Source: Seonamhaeicola algicola (GTDB lineage Bacteria > Bacteroidota > Bacteroidia > Flavobacteriales > Flavobacteriaceae). From it: a DNA stretch of 64,000 bases. The stretch lies in the NCBI RefSeq assembly GCF_007997385.1, contig NZ_VOSC01000025.1:292-64291 (forward strand), written 5' to 3'. A model generated the notes under the pieces. It was not told the origin of the DNA. It ran no database searches and worked only from the letters and a program-made list of their open reading frames with translations. Numbering within the stretch: position 1 is the first letter of the stretch; each line of letters begins with the position of its first letter. Position numbers and translations under genes: made by a program. Shown in pieces: positions 1 through 8,985 of the stretch.

Positions 1-3000
1 CGTAGTTACATTACCAACATCTTGGTTGTTTAAAATATCAGTTCCTCCAGAAGTTGTGCCTACTGTTAGTCTGTAGCCTGTGGCATCAGTAATGGCATTC
101 CACGTTAAATCTGTAGCAATTGAAACATTGGTAGCGCCGTTAAGCGGACTCGTTAAGTTTGTACAAGTTGGTGCTGTTGGTGCTGCAGCAGTTGTAAAAG
201 ACTCCTCGGAACAACCACTAGCATCTCCTACAGCATTATACGGCGTTATTCTCACAAAATAAACTCTGTTGTCTTGTAAATTACTTGAAAAATTATAGGT
301 TGTTACATTACCAACATCAATACTGTTTACAATTTCTACGCCTCCAGATGTTGTACCAACACTAAGTAAATAGCCTGTAGCATCGCTAATTGCATTCCAT
401 GTTAAGCTAGTGGAAACAGGAACATTAGTGGCGCTATCAACAGGATTTGTTAACGTTGTACATGCTGGCGGTACAGGAATAAACTCTGTTCTGAATGATT
501 CTTCGGAACAACTTGTAGCATCACCTTCTTCATTATAAGGTATAATGGTTACAAAAATATTGGTGTCTTCTGGTAAATTGGTAGTAAAATCATACTCGGT
601 TACATTACCTACATCTTCATTATTTACTACATCTGTTCCGCCTGTAGTAGTGCCAACAGATAGTTTATAGCCATCGGCGTTTGAGATAGCATTCCAAATT
701 AAATTGGTTGATACTGTTACACCTGTTGCTCCATTTAGAGGGTCAATTAAGGTTGTACAATCTGGTACCGTTGCTGGATTGTTTGAGATTGTAAAACTTT
801 CTTCAGTACATGGTCCTACGGCATTTCCAACATAATTATAAGGAACAATAGTAACATAAATGATGTCTCCGTTATTGAAGTTTGTTGTAAACTCGTATGA
901 CGTATCATTAATTACATTTTCATTATCTAATATATCATTGCCACCAGGAGTTGTACCAACTGTTACATAATAACCTTCGGCATAAAGTGCGTGTTCCCAA
1001 GTAATATTGGTGTTAACGGGTACATTGGTACTTCCGTTTAAAGGCGAGGTTAATTGTGTGCATTCTGGTATAGGGCAATCGAGAATATCTGAATTTATTG
1101 TCCAGCCAAAATTATCTATTATAGATTGACGCTCGTCTTGAGCATCACAATATAAAAGCGATGCAGCGCCTAAAGTAATTCCTGAAGTTAAGGTTTGTTC
1201 AGACCATGCTATTAGTGTATTGTCGTAATTTTCACGTGTTAAGGCGGTGTCGTCTAGCATGTTTCTCATATCGGTAACGCCACTAATATCCCAATCGCCT
1301 AAATATTGATTAAATGCCGTTGCATCATTAAACATAGCCCGCATTGTAACATTACCAAATAACCATTGATTTAACGGTTGATTAAAAGCAATGGCATCTT
1401 GAAACATTCTATACATAGTTGTTACGTTAGTAGTACGCCAATTATTTAAAGGTTTGTTAAAGGCTGATGCACCATTAAACATATCGGCCATAGTGGTTAC
1501 AGCTCTTACATTCCAACTATCTATATCGCCATTAAAGGTTATGGCATTTTGAAACATGCCTTTCATAGTGGTTACCGAAGCTACATTCCAAGAGTTTAAG
1601 GATTGATTAAATGCACGCGCTTCTCTAAACATGTCTTCCATTGTGGTTACGAAGGTAGTATTCCAATTATCAATGTTTTGATTAAATACTGTTGCGTCAT
1701 AAAACATTGAGGCCATATTTTGTGCTTCTCCTGTATTCCAATTGTCTAAAGGTTGATTAAATGAAGTTGCTTCTTTAAACATGGCTTCGAAATTGGTTAC
1801 AACGGCTACATTCCAAGAATTGATATTTTGATTAAAGGCAGAAGCACCTTCAAACATTGAAGGCATTAAAGTTACAGAGCTTACATCCCAGCTGTTAAGT
1901 GGTTGATTGAAAGCTTCGGCATCTTCAAACATATTGCTCATATTGGCTACTGCACTTACTTCCCAGTTGTTTAGTGGTTGATTAAAAACGGTTGTTCCTC
2001 GAAACATTGCTGACATGTTTACTACAGAATTCACATCCCAGTTATTTAAGGGTTCATTAAAACTTCTCGCATAACTAAACATGTAACTCATGTTAATAAC
2101 ATTAGTAACGTTCCAAGAGTTTATATTTTGATTGAATAATGTAGAACCACTGAACATAGACCTCATATTAGTAACCGATGCAACATTCCAATTATTTAGC
2201 GGTTGGTTAAAAACAGGTGTTGTGCTAAACATAGAATCCATGGTTGTAACATTGCTTACATTCCAAGAGTTTAAAGGTAGATTAAAACTTCTAGCACCAT
2301 TGAACATGCCTCTCATGGTTGTAACATTAGAAACATTCCAGTTGTCTATATTTTGATTAAAAACTTCGGAATAATTAAACATTTCTTCCATAGAAGTAAC
2401 ATTATCTACAACCCAATTGTTTAGTGGTTGGTTAAAAGCTTGAGCTCTTTGAAATACTGATTTCATTGAGGTTACATTGCTTACATTCCAAGAATTTAGA
2501 GGTTGATTAAAATTATCAGTATTTGCAAACATATATTCTATAGATGTTACATTACTTACATTCCAAGTGTCTATATTTTGGTTAAAGGCCTCAGCTGCAT
2601 TAAACATGTTATTCATTGAAGTAACGTTACTAACATCCCAATTATCCATGGGTTGATTATATATTCTTGCTTGATAGAACATATTATCCATGTTTGTAAC
2701 ATTGCTAACATTCCAGTTATTAATATTTGTGTTAAACAAGTAAGCTCTTCTAAACATTCTAGACATGTTGGTAACCTGCGTAAGATTAGGAATGTCTGTA
2801 GCGTTATACTCCATGTTTTCACAGAAATAAAAAGCTTGATTCATACTTCCCCAAATTTGCGTGCCCCATTGGTCCATAGATATAAGTTTTAAATTATCTC
2901 TATTACTTGAAGATTGACGATATGATGGGAAATCTCCTATTATAGCAATGGTATAAATACCGGGGTTTAAGTATGTGTGTGTAATATCATTAGTAACATT

Positions 3001-5247
3001 ATTACTGTATTGTCCATCGCCCCAATCAATATTAAAATTGTAGGTTAAATAATCAGGATATCCGTCATTTAATTCTATTCTATATTGGTTTGCTGCAGTA
3101 GAATTGGTGTTTAAATTTCTAGTATCAATTGTAATTTTAAAAGCATCAGGACTATTAACCCAACTTTCAACCACTGTAAATGATAGTTCTTGGCAGCCCG
3201 TTGCAGGTCCTTCAGTGTTGTAAGGAACAACAGTAACATAAACAGTATCGCCAGGTAAAAACTCATTGGTAAAGCTTAAACCAACAACATTGCCTACATC
3301 ATAATTATTAGCAGTATTACCACCAATGGTTGCGTAATTTCTAGAGCCGCCACGTTCAATTTCTAAAGTAACTCTATACCCATCAGCATTTGGTGCTGCA
3401 TTCCATCTAATATCACTATTTGCAGGTGTCATGGTGTCTCCTGCAGCTGGCATTGTTATTTCGGTACAAAGTACATAAGAGCAGTTAACGGCATCTCCTG
3501 TAATCGTCCAACCATCGTCATCTATTAAACTTTGTCTTTGGTTTAAAGCATCACAATATTGTAAATTTGTAGCGCCTAATGTTAAACCAGAATTTAAAGT
3601 TTGAGCAGACCAGGCTATTAAAATATTATCGTAGTTTTCTTGAGAAATACCACTATTGGATAACATGTTATTTATGTTGGAGGCAGATGACATGTTCCAG
3701 CTTCCTAAGTCTTGATTGAAAGATGAAGCTCCATTAAATGCGCTGCCCATGTTGGTAACATTACTAACATTCCAAGTATTTAAAGGTTGGTTAAAATTTG
3801 TTGCTCTTGAAAAAACTGAAGCTAAATTTCTAACATTATTAATATTCCAATTATCTAAAGGTTGGTTAAATATGTCGTTTTGTTGAAACATACCTTGAAT
3901 ATTGATAAGGTTAGTGGTAACCCAACTATTTAAAGGCTGATTAAAACTATCGGCATTTCTAAACATATCAGACATATCTGTTACATTGCTAACATCCCAA
4001 TTGTTTAAAGGTTGGGCAAATGAACTTGAGCTGCTAAACATTTCGCTCATATTGGTAACATTGCTAACAACCCAATTATTTAATGGTTGGTTAAACGCCA
4101 TACTTTGGTTATCCCCACTAAACATTCCTTCCATGTTTGTTACATTACTTACATTCCAGTTGTTTAGTGGTTGGTTGAAATTTTCAGCACCTTCAAACAT
4201 GTGATTCATATCAGTAACGTTACTTACATTCCACCCATTTAGTGGTTGATTAAAATCAGCACATCTTCTAAACATATAAGCCATGTTTGTAACATTACTA
4301 ACATTCCAGTTACTTATATCTTGGTTAAAAGGCATATCTAAAAACCCATAAAACATATAAGACATATCGGTTACGTTACTTACATTCCAATTGTTTAAAG
4401 GTTGATTGAACTCTCTGCACCTATAAAACATGTAAGCCATATTTGTAACATTATCTACTACCCAGTTATTTAAAGGGTGTGTATATGATAAAGCAGTTTG
4501 AAACGTGGCAGACATATTAGTTACTCTACTTACATTCCAATTATTAATGTTTTGATTAAATTGTGTTGCACCATTAAACAGTTCACTCATATCTGTTACT
4601 AGGGCAGTGTTCCAATTGTCTAAAGGTTCGTTAAATGCATAACAGTTTTTAAAAGTTCTAGCCATGGTGGTAACAGCACTTGTATTCCAACTGTCTAATG
4701 GCCTGTTAAAAATATTACAACCATCAAAAGTGCTATTTAAGTTTTGAATTGTACTGATATCCCAATTGTTAACTATTCCATTGAAAGCTCTACAGTTGCG
4801 AAACATGTTTTCTAAAGAGCTTGTTTGTGAAAGATTGGGGGCATCAATTAAATCAAAATTGAGGTTTTCACAACCAAAAAACGCATTTTCCATGGTTTGC
4901 CATTGTATGGAAGAACCCCACTCTAATATTTCGATAATTTTCAATTTGTCGTTAGCATTATCGTCATTAAAATAAATAGATGGAAAAGTACCACTAATTT
5001 CTACGGTATAAGTACCGGCTGTTGCGTAATTGTGAGTTATGTTTCCTGTAACACCAACATCAGTGTTGCCATCACCCCAATTTACGGTGTAGTTATATGT
5101 ATAGGCTGGGTTTGTAGGAACCGTTATTTGGTTATTTGCAGAAGAACCAGATTCTATGTTATTAGTATTCCAGATTGATCTGAAATTTTGTGAAAATAGA
5201 TTCACACTAATAAATAAAGCAAAATAAACAAGGTATTTTTTTTGCAT
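1..5247 (-). CDS. Giant BspA-like (DUF285) repeat surface protein, C-terminus off the window
   Basis: One reading frame is open from an ATG at 5247 to the left edge, giving at least 1749 residues; the end is missing. A signal peptide (MQKKYLVYFALFISVNLFSQ) starts it. Modules in order: PKD-like domain with WGDG (about residues 25-100); array 1 of about 15 repeats of 25 residues with consensus FNQPLNNWNVSNVTNMSxMF (about 150-540) closed by a cap ending in GWTI; a fibronectin-III-like domain (590-690); a second PKD-like domain (700-790); array 2 of about 20 repeats (830-1340) with the same cap; then four fibronectin-like domains of about 90 residues, the last incomplete. The repeats match the BspA/DUF285 26-residue family, found in surface proteins that bind other cells or matrix. 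Secretion and adhesion are inferred. A type IX sorting domain may lie in the missing part. No in-frame stop was found at the places checked along the frame. Confidence 0.93.
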   Translation of the reverse strand, partial: MQKKYLVYFALFISVNLFSQNFRSIWNTNNIESGSSANNQITVPTNPAYTYNYTVNWGDGNTDVGVTGNITHNYATAGTYTVEISGTFPSIYFNDDNANDKLKIIEILEWGSSIQWQTMENAFFGCENLNFDLIDAPNLSQTSSLENMFRNCRAFNGIVNNWDISTIQNLNSTFDGCNIFNRPLDSWNTSAVTTMARTFKNCYAFNEPLDNWNTALVTDMSELFNGATQFNQNINNWNVSRVTNMSATFQTALSYTHPLNNWVVDNVTNMAYMFYRCREFNQPLNNWNVSNVTDMSYMFYGFLDMPFNQDISNWNVSNVTNMAYMFRRCADFNQPLNGWNVSNVTDMNHMFEGAENFNQPLNNWNVSNVTNMEGMFSGDNQSMAFNQPLNNWVVSNVTNMSEMFSSSSSFAQPLNNWDVSNVTDMSDMFRNADSFNQPLNSWVTTNLINIQGMFQQNDIFNQPLDNWNINNVRNLASVFSRATNFNQPLNTWNVSNVTNMGSAFNGASSFNQDLGSWNMSSASNINNMLSNSGISQENYDNILIAWSAQTLNSGLTLGATNLQYCDALNQRQSLIDDDGWTITGDAVNCSYVLCTEITMPAAGDTMTPANSDIRWNAAPNADGYRVTLEIERGGSRNYATIGGNTANNYDVGNVVGLSFTNEFLPGDTVYVTVVPYNTEGPATGCQELSFTVVESWVNSPDAFKITIDTRNLNTNSTAANQYRIELNDGYPDYLTYNFNIDWGDGQYSNNVTNDITHTYLNPGIYTIAIIGDFPSYRQSSSNRDNLKLISMDQWGTQIWGSMNQAFYFCENMEYNATDIPNLTQVTNMSRMFRRAYLFNTNINNWNVSNVTNMDNMFYQARIYNQPMDNWDVSNVTSMNNMFNAAEAFNQNIDTWNVSNVTSIEYMFANTDNFNQPLNSWNVSNVTSMKSVFQRAQAFNQPLNNWVVDNVTSMEEMFNYSEVFNQNIDNWNVSNVTTMRGMFNGARSFNLPLNSWNVSNVTTMDSMFSTTPVFNQPLNNWNVASVTNMRSMFSGSTLFNQNINSWNVTNVINMSYMFSYARSFNEPLNNWDVNSVVNMSAMFRGTTVFNQPLNNWEVSAVANMSNMFEDAEAFNQPLNSWDVSSVTLMPSMFEGASAFNQNINSWNVAVVTNFEAMFKEATSFNQPLDNWNTGEAQNMASMFYDATVFNQNIDNWNTTFVTTMEDMFREARAFNQSLNSWNVASVTTMKGMFQNAITFNGDIDSWNVRAVTTMADMFNGASAFNKPLNNWRTTNVTTMYRMFQDAIAFNQPLNQWLFGNVTMRAMFNDATAFNQYLGDWDISGVTDMRNMLDDTALTRENYDNTLIAWSEQTLTSGITLGAASLLYCDAQDERQSIIDNFGWTINSDILDCPIPECTQLTSPLNGSTNVPVNTNITWEHALYAEGYYVTVGTTPGGNDILDNENVINDTSYEFTTNFNNGDIIYVTIVPYNYVGNAVGPCTEESFTISNNPATVPDCTTLIDPLNGATGVTVSTNLIWNAISNADGYKLSVGTTTGGTDVVNNEDVGNVTEYDFTTNLPEDTNIFVTIIPYNEEGDATSCSEESFRTEFIPVPPACTTLTNPVDSATNVPVSTSLTWNAISDATGYLLSVGTTSGGVEIVNSIDVGNVTTYNFSSNLQDNRVYFVRITPYNAVGDASGCSEESFTTAAAPTAPTCTNLTSPLNGATNVSIATDLTWNAITDATGYRLTVGTTSGGTDILNNQDVGNVTT

Positions 5248-5380
5248 GCTTTGGTGTTTTTGTTTGCGAAGTGAAAAATGAATTATAGCTTTAAATTTTA
5301 AAATGAACTTGTAGAGTTATGGCTCAATTTAAAATAAGTAAGTAGGTATATTGTATTCATAATTAATGTTTTGGTGTTAA

Positions 5381-5388
5381 CAAATGTA
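5381..5388 (-). promoter_or_regulatory. Candidate -7 box (TACATTTG) of the BspA-like gene
   Basis: The minus strand reads TACATTTG, matching the Bacteroidota -7 consensus TAnnTTTG. It lies about 135 bases before the start codon. No TTTG box was found at the usual 19-21 base spacing, so support is partial. Confidence 0.4.
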
Positions 5389-5423
5389 AATAAATAATTT
5401 AAAAACACCGATAAAAAACAAAA

Positions 5424-5455
5424 AAACCCGCTAACTTGCATAAAGTAGCGGGTTT
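5424..5455 (-). terminator. Intrinsic terminator of rng
   Basis: A perfect 10-bp stem (AAACCCGCTA / TAGCGGGTTT) with a 12-base loop lies 4 bases beyond the rng stop codon. On the minus strand it is followed by a T-rich run. Confidence 0.85.
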
Positions 5456-5459
5456 AATT

Positions 5460-7004
5460 TTATTTTAACTGATTACCTTTTTTATCAAAAAAGTGATATT
5501 CTAGGTATGTGTAAGCATCTCTTGGTAAAATTTTAACCCATTTTTTGTGTTCAAAAAACCATTTTGAACGAATAGATGGAAAACCTTTTGTTAAAAAGGC
5601 TGCTATAAAAGGATGTGTGTTTAAAGTCAACTTTTTATAGTCTTTTCTGTATAGTTGTTCAAGGTCATGCGTAATTTTTTGTACTAGCCCAATGGGTGCT
5701 TCAATTTCAGCACCATTAACACCGTTAGGATTTTCTTCACGGGTTTTAATATCTAATTCTGGGCGTACACGTTGCCTTGTTATTTGTATCAATCCAAATT
5801 TACTTGGCGGCAAAATTTTATGTTTAGCTCTGTCATCTTTCATTTCATCTCTTAAATGATTAAAGAGCTTTTGCCTGTTTTCAGCATTAGTCATATCAAT
5901 AAAATCTACAACTATAATTCCGCCCATATCGCGTAGGCGTAATTGACGCGCAATTTCTGTAGCTGCAATTAAGTTAACTTCTAAAGCGGTGTCTTCTTGG
6001 TTGTTTGATTTGTTTGATCTGTTACCGCTATTAACATCAATAACATGGAGGGCTTCGGTGTGTTCTACCACCAAATAGGCGCCTTTTGCCATAGATACGG
6101 TTCTGCCAAATGAGGTTTTAATTTGTCTTTCAATTCCAAATTTTTCAAAAATTGGAATTTTTGACTGATACAATTTAACTATTGATTCTTTCTTTGGTGC
6201 AATTTCTTGCAAATAATCTTTTACTTGATAATAAAGCTCTTCATCATCAACATGAATAGCAGTAAAGGTGTCATTAAAAATGTCTCGTAATATAGACGAG
6301 GCTTTGTTCATTTCACCTAACACTTTACTGGGAAAATGGGCTTTATGTAGCTTTTTACACATGTTAGTCCATCGACTAAGCAAATGTTGTAAATCTTTAT
6401 CTAGTTCGGCTACTTTTTTGCCTTGTGCTACCGTACGTACTATTACGCCAAATCCTTGTGGTGTAATACTTTTAACCAAACGTTTTAGGCGGTCTTTTTC
6501 TTCTCGATCTTCTATTTTTTGTGATATAGAAATTCTGCTAGAAAATGGTACTAAAACTATATATCTGCCGGCAATAGAAAGCTCAGAGCTTATTCTTGGG
6601 CCTTTTGTAGATATAGGTTCTTTTACTATTTGTACTAATAGCGATTGATTTGATTTCAGAGCGTCGGTAATTTTGCCGTCTTTATCAATATCTTTTTCAA
6701 ATGGGAAATTTTTTAAAGAGTAATCTTTTAGTTTACCTGTGCTTACACGTTTAATGAATTTTAAAAGCGAAGGTAGTTTTGGGCCTAAATCATGATAATG
6801 CAAAAACGCATCTTTTTCATAACCTACATTAACAAATGCAGCATTTAAACCTGGTACAGTTTTTCTTATTTTGGCTATAAACACATCACCAACAGAAAAA
6901 TTGTTGTCATCTTCATCTTTTTGTAATTCAATTAGTTTTCCATCTTTTAATAAGGCAAAATCAACGGTTTCTGAACTAGAACGAATAATCAATTCTTTAT
7001 CCAT
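5460..7004 (-). CDS. rng: Rne/Rng family ribonuclease (RNase G/E)
   Basis: 514 residues, typical of the short RNase G-type enzymes of Bacteroidota. This is an endoribonuclease acting in rRNA maturation and mRNA decay. An N-terminal S1-like domain (VGDVFIAKI to DAFLHYHDL, about residues 38-72) is followed by the 5'-sensor/RNase H-like region and the catalytic part. The two magnesium-binding aspartates of the family are present in HVIDVNSGN (about 320) and VVDFIDM (about 365). After TRQRVRPE the sequence lacks the CPxCxG zinc-link cysteines of E. coli RNase E/G and has DIKTREENPNG instead. The gene is last in a minus-strand series after hup and the 30-residue gene, but a terminator and about 240 bases of leader separate it, so it probably has its own promoter. 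Confidence 0.93.
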   Translation of the reverse strand: MDKELIIRSSSETVDFALLKDGKLIELQKDEDDNNFSVGDVFIAKIRKTVPGLNAAFVNVGYEKDAFLHYHDLGPKLPSLLKFIKRVSTGKLKDYSLKNFPFEKDIDKDGKITDALKSNQSLLVQIVKEPISTKGPRISSELSIAGRYIVLVPFSSRISISQKIEDREEKDRLKRLVKSITPQGFGVIVRTVAQGKKVAELDKDLQHLLSRWTNMCKKLHKAHFPSKVLGEMNKASSILRDIFNDTFTAIHVDDEELYYQVKDYLQEIAPKKESIVKLYQSKIPIFEKFGIERQIKTSFGRTVSMAKGAYLVVEHTEALHVIDVNSGNRSNKSNNQEDTALEVNLIAATEIARQLRLRDMGGIIVVDFIDMTNAENRQKLFNHLRDEMKDDRAKHKILPPSKFGLIQITRQRVRPELDIKTREENPNGVNGAEIEAPIGLVQKITHDLEQLYRKDYKKLTLNTHPFIAAFLTKGFPSIRSKWFFEHKKWVKILPRDAYTYLEYHFFDKKGNQLK

Positions 7005-7034
7005 GTAGTTAATTTTTATCCATACCTTTTAGTA

Positions 7035-7098
7035 TGCAGTAGCAGTTTACAGTTCACAGTGTTTTACTGTTTACTAAAACTGAACACTGTTTACTGAA
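7035..7098. repeat. Short-period extragenic repeat in the rng leader
   Basis: Degenerate repeats of CAGTTTA / ACAGTTC / AACACTG units in both orientations, able to form small hairpins (for example CAGTGTT with AACACTG). The segment is in the long leader between the 7245 terminator and rng. The rest of 7099-7244 shows only a 6-bp hairpin (CCCGAT / ATCGGG near 7168-7185). Confidence 0.45.
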
Positions 7099-7244
7099 TT
7101 GTACAGATGGATTAAACAATATTTTTAATTATACAACGCTTGTTTGCGGTGTATAATTTCACAGGTCCCGATAGTGTAATCGGGGTTACCGTGGAGCTCT
7201 TATTAAAAAGAACTCATTTCAAAGAACGTTTTGTTTTAATAACC

Positions 7245-7273
7245 AAAAAAGTAGTTAACCTAACTACTTTTTT
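7245..7273 (-). terminator. Terminator after the 30-residue gene
   Basis: A 13-bp perfect inverted repeat AAAAAAGTAGTTA / TAACTACTTTTTT with a 3-base loop lies 3 bases past the stop codon of the small gene. It reads as a terminator on the minus strand. Confidence 0.8.
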
Positions 7274-7276
7274 GAT

Positions 7277-7369
7277 TTATTTTTTCTTTTTGTGACGGTT
7301 TGCGCGTCTACGCTTTTTACGTTTATGCGTAGCTACCTTATGTCTTTTACGTTTTTTACCACTTGGCAT
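7277..7369 (-). CDS. 30-residue lysine/arginine-rich protein, probable ribosome-associated
   Basis: ATG at 7369 to TAA at 7277 gives MPSGKKRKRHKVATHKRKKR followed by a tail of R, A, N, H and K. About two thirds of the residues are basic and there are no acidic residues. It is too short for routine gene calling. I recognise it as a small protein conserved across Bacteroidota. Its composition and size resemble small ribosomal proteins such as the bS22/mS38 (AURKAIP1/COX24) group, but I cannot assign it to a named ribosomal protein from sequence alone. It sits between hup and rng and has its own strong terminator 3 bases downstream, supporting real expression. Its start is 60 bases after the hup stop, so co-transcription with hup is likely. 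Confidence 0.85.
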   Translation of the reverse strand: MPSGKKRKRHKVATHKRKKRRRANRHKKKK

Positions 7370-7429
7370 AAATAGAGTGTTTAAATTAATGATTTATTTT
7401 AAATGCTGAAAACAAATTCAGCACATGTA

Positions 7430-7720
7430 TTATTTTACGTCTACGTTAGTTTTAACGCCTTCAACAAAAACTTTTGCCGGCTTAAAAGCTGGAATATTGT
7501 GTGCAGGAATTTTAATAGTTGTATTTTTTGAAATATTTCTACCAGTTTTTTCTGCTCTTGTTTTTATAATAAAGCTACCAAAACCTCTTAAGTATACATT
7601 ATCACCACTTTCTAAAGAAGTTTTTACCTCTTCCATGAAAGATTCCACCGTTGCTTGTACATCTCCTTTTTCAATACCTAATTTCTCAGAGATTTTTGCT
7701 ACTAAATCAGCCTTCGTCAT
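7430..7720 (-). CDS. hup: HU family DNA-binding protein
   Basis: 96 residues, the normal HU/IHF length. A nucleoid protein that bends and wraps DNA as a dimer. The N-terminal helices (MTKADLVAKISEKLG) lead to the beta-saddle with the family signature LRGFGSF and the arm GRNISKNTTIKIPAHNIP, followed by AFKPAKVF. The start codon is supported by a well-spaced promoter 46-78 bases upstream. The 30-residue basic gene follows in the same direction. A plus-strand frame covering the same bases is only the antisense shadow. Confidence 0.95.
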   Translation of the reverse strand: MTKADLVAKISEKLGIEKGDVQATVESFMEEVKTSLESGDNVYLRGFGSFIIKTRAEKTGRNISKNTTIKIPAHNIPAFKPAKVFVEGVKTNVDVK

Positions 7721-7766
7721 TTTAATTAATTTATTTTAGATTACTATATAATTTTTTTAAGGGTTG

Positions 7767-7799
7767 CAAATATAGGAATTTAATATTCAATATTTCAAA
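7767..7799 (-). promoter_or_regulatory. hup promoter (TTTG - 21 bp - TATATTTG)
   Basis: On the minus strand, TTTG (7799-7796) is followed after 21 bases by TATATTTG (7774-7767). This is a full match to the Bacteroidota -33/-7 promoter. Transcription would start roughly 40 bases before the hup ATG. Confidence 0.75.
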
Positions 7800-7861
7800 C
7801 CTAATTCATTAAAATTTAATATTATAAACTATTATTTTAGCGCTTTGTGTAATTTTTTTAA

Positions 7862-8905
7862 ATGCAATTTACAAAAACAATAACTAGCTGGTATTCAGTT
7901 AATAAAAGAAGTCTTCCTTGGCGAGACACTAAAAATCCGTATAACATTTGGTTGTCAGAAATTATCTTACAACAAACACAAGTTAAACAAGGGTTACCTT
8001 ATTATTATGCTTTTTTAAAGGCTTTTCCATCGGTTTTTCATTTGGCCGAAGCCCAAGAAAGCGATGTGTTAAAATTATGGCAAGGATTAGGGTATTATTC
8101 TAGAGCTAGAAATTTACATGCAGCGGCAAAATATGTTGTAAATGATTTAAACGGTACGTTTCCTAGTAATTACAAAGACTTGTTAAAGTTAAAAGGTGTG
8201 GGCGATTATACGGCTAGTGCCATTGCGTCAATATGCTTTAATGAAAACACAGCGGTAGTTGATGGTAATGTTTACAGAGTTTTAGCACGATATTTTGGGG
8301 TAAACATACCTATTAATACAACAAAAGGTGTAAAATACTTTAAAACATTAGCGCAAACTTTAATTGATGCTAAAAATCCGGCAGATTATAACCAAGCCAT
8401 TATGGAGTTTGGTGCTATACAGTGTAAACCGCAGAGTCCTAATTGTAACATATGTCCATTGAATACTTCATGCGAAGCCTTGGCAAAAAATATGGTAAAA
8501 ACATTACCAGTAAAGTTAAAAGCTAATAAAGTAAAAAAACGATACTTTAATTTTTTAGTTTTTATTTCTGAAGACGGCAAAACTATTTTAGAAAAACGAA
8601 CAGGTAAAGGTATTTGGCAAAACCTATATCAATTTCCTTTAGTTGAAACAAAACAAGATGCAGATTTTGATGTTTTTAGTGAACAATTAAAAACTGAAAC
8701 ACTTTTAAAAAAACAATCATTTCAATTGTCTCTGTATAATAAAGATAGTATAGTACATAAATTATCACACCAACATTTATACACTAAATTCTGGATTGTT
8801 AATGTAAATAAATTGCCCGTTAAAGGTGTTGTTTTTAAAGATGTAAAAGCTTATGCTGTACCTGTTTTAATTGGTAATTTTATTGAGGCTTTTCAGTTTA
8901 AATAA
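7862..8905 (+). CDS. mutY: A/G-specific adenine DNA glycosylase MutY
   Basis: 347 residues, full length for MutY. It removes adenine mispaired with 8-oxoguanine in base-excision repair. The catalytic glutamate lies in WLSEIILQQTQV (about residue 36). The helix-hairpin-helix is LKGVGDYTASAI (about 115), followed by the catalytic aspartate in AVVDGNVYRV. The 4Fe-4S cysteines have the exact spacing C-x6-C-x2-C-x5-C in CKPQSPNCNICPLNTSC. The C-terminal half is the NUDIX-like 8-oxoG recognition domain. It is the first gene of a plus-strand set mutY-ssb-gldE-gldD, an arrangement I associate with gliding flavobacteria, though ssb has its own -7 box. Confidence 0.96.
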   Translation: MQFTKTITSWYSVNKRSLPWRDTKNPYNIWLSEIILQQTQVKQGLPYYYAFLKAFPSVFHLAEAQESDVLKLWQGLGYYSRARNLHAAAKYVVNDLNGTFPSNYKDLLKLKGVGDYTASAIASICFNENTAVVDGNVYRVLARYFGVNIPINTTKGVKYFKTLAQTLIDAKNPADYNQAIMEFGAIQCKPQSPNCNICPLNTSCEALAKNMVKTLPVKLKANKVKKRYFNFLVFISEDGKTILEKRTGKGIWQNLYQFPLVETKQDADFDVFSEQLKTETLLKKQSFQLSLYNKDSIVHKLSHQHLYTKFWIVNVNKLPVKGVVFKDVKAYAVPVLIGNFIEAFQFK

Positions 8906-8958
8906 AATTAGAAAATCATATTTTTTTATTAATTTTAAAAAATGGACTTACAATTAAG

Positions 8959-8966
8959 TAATTTTG
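8959..8966 (+). promoter_or_regulatory. -7 box (TAATTTTG) of ssb
   Basis: TAATTTTG matches TAnnTTTG and lies 19 bases before the ssb ATG. A clear TTTG -33 box is not seen. Confidence 0.55.
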
Positions 8967-8985
8967 CATTAAAATAAACAAAGCT

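Noticed and set aside
1-4975. Regular 75-bp periodicity that could suggest a CRISPR array or satellite DNA
   Set aside because: The period is a multiple of three, one frame stays open throughout and encodes FNQPLNNW-type repeats; units vary at synonymous sites. It is a coding repeat.
80-4975. Several plus- and minus-strand small frames inside the first 5 kb
   Set aside because: They are other-frame readings of the BspA-like repeats, with low-complexity translations and no independent start signals.
7425-7739. Plus-strand frame of 104 codons over hup
   Set aside because: It is antisense to a well-supported HU gene with its own promoter.
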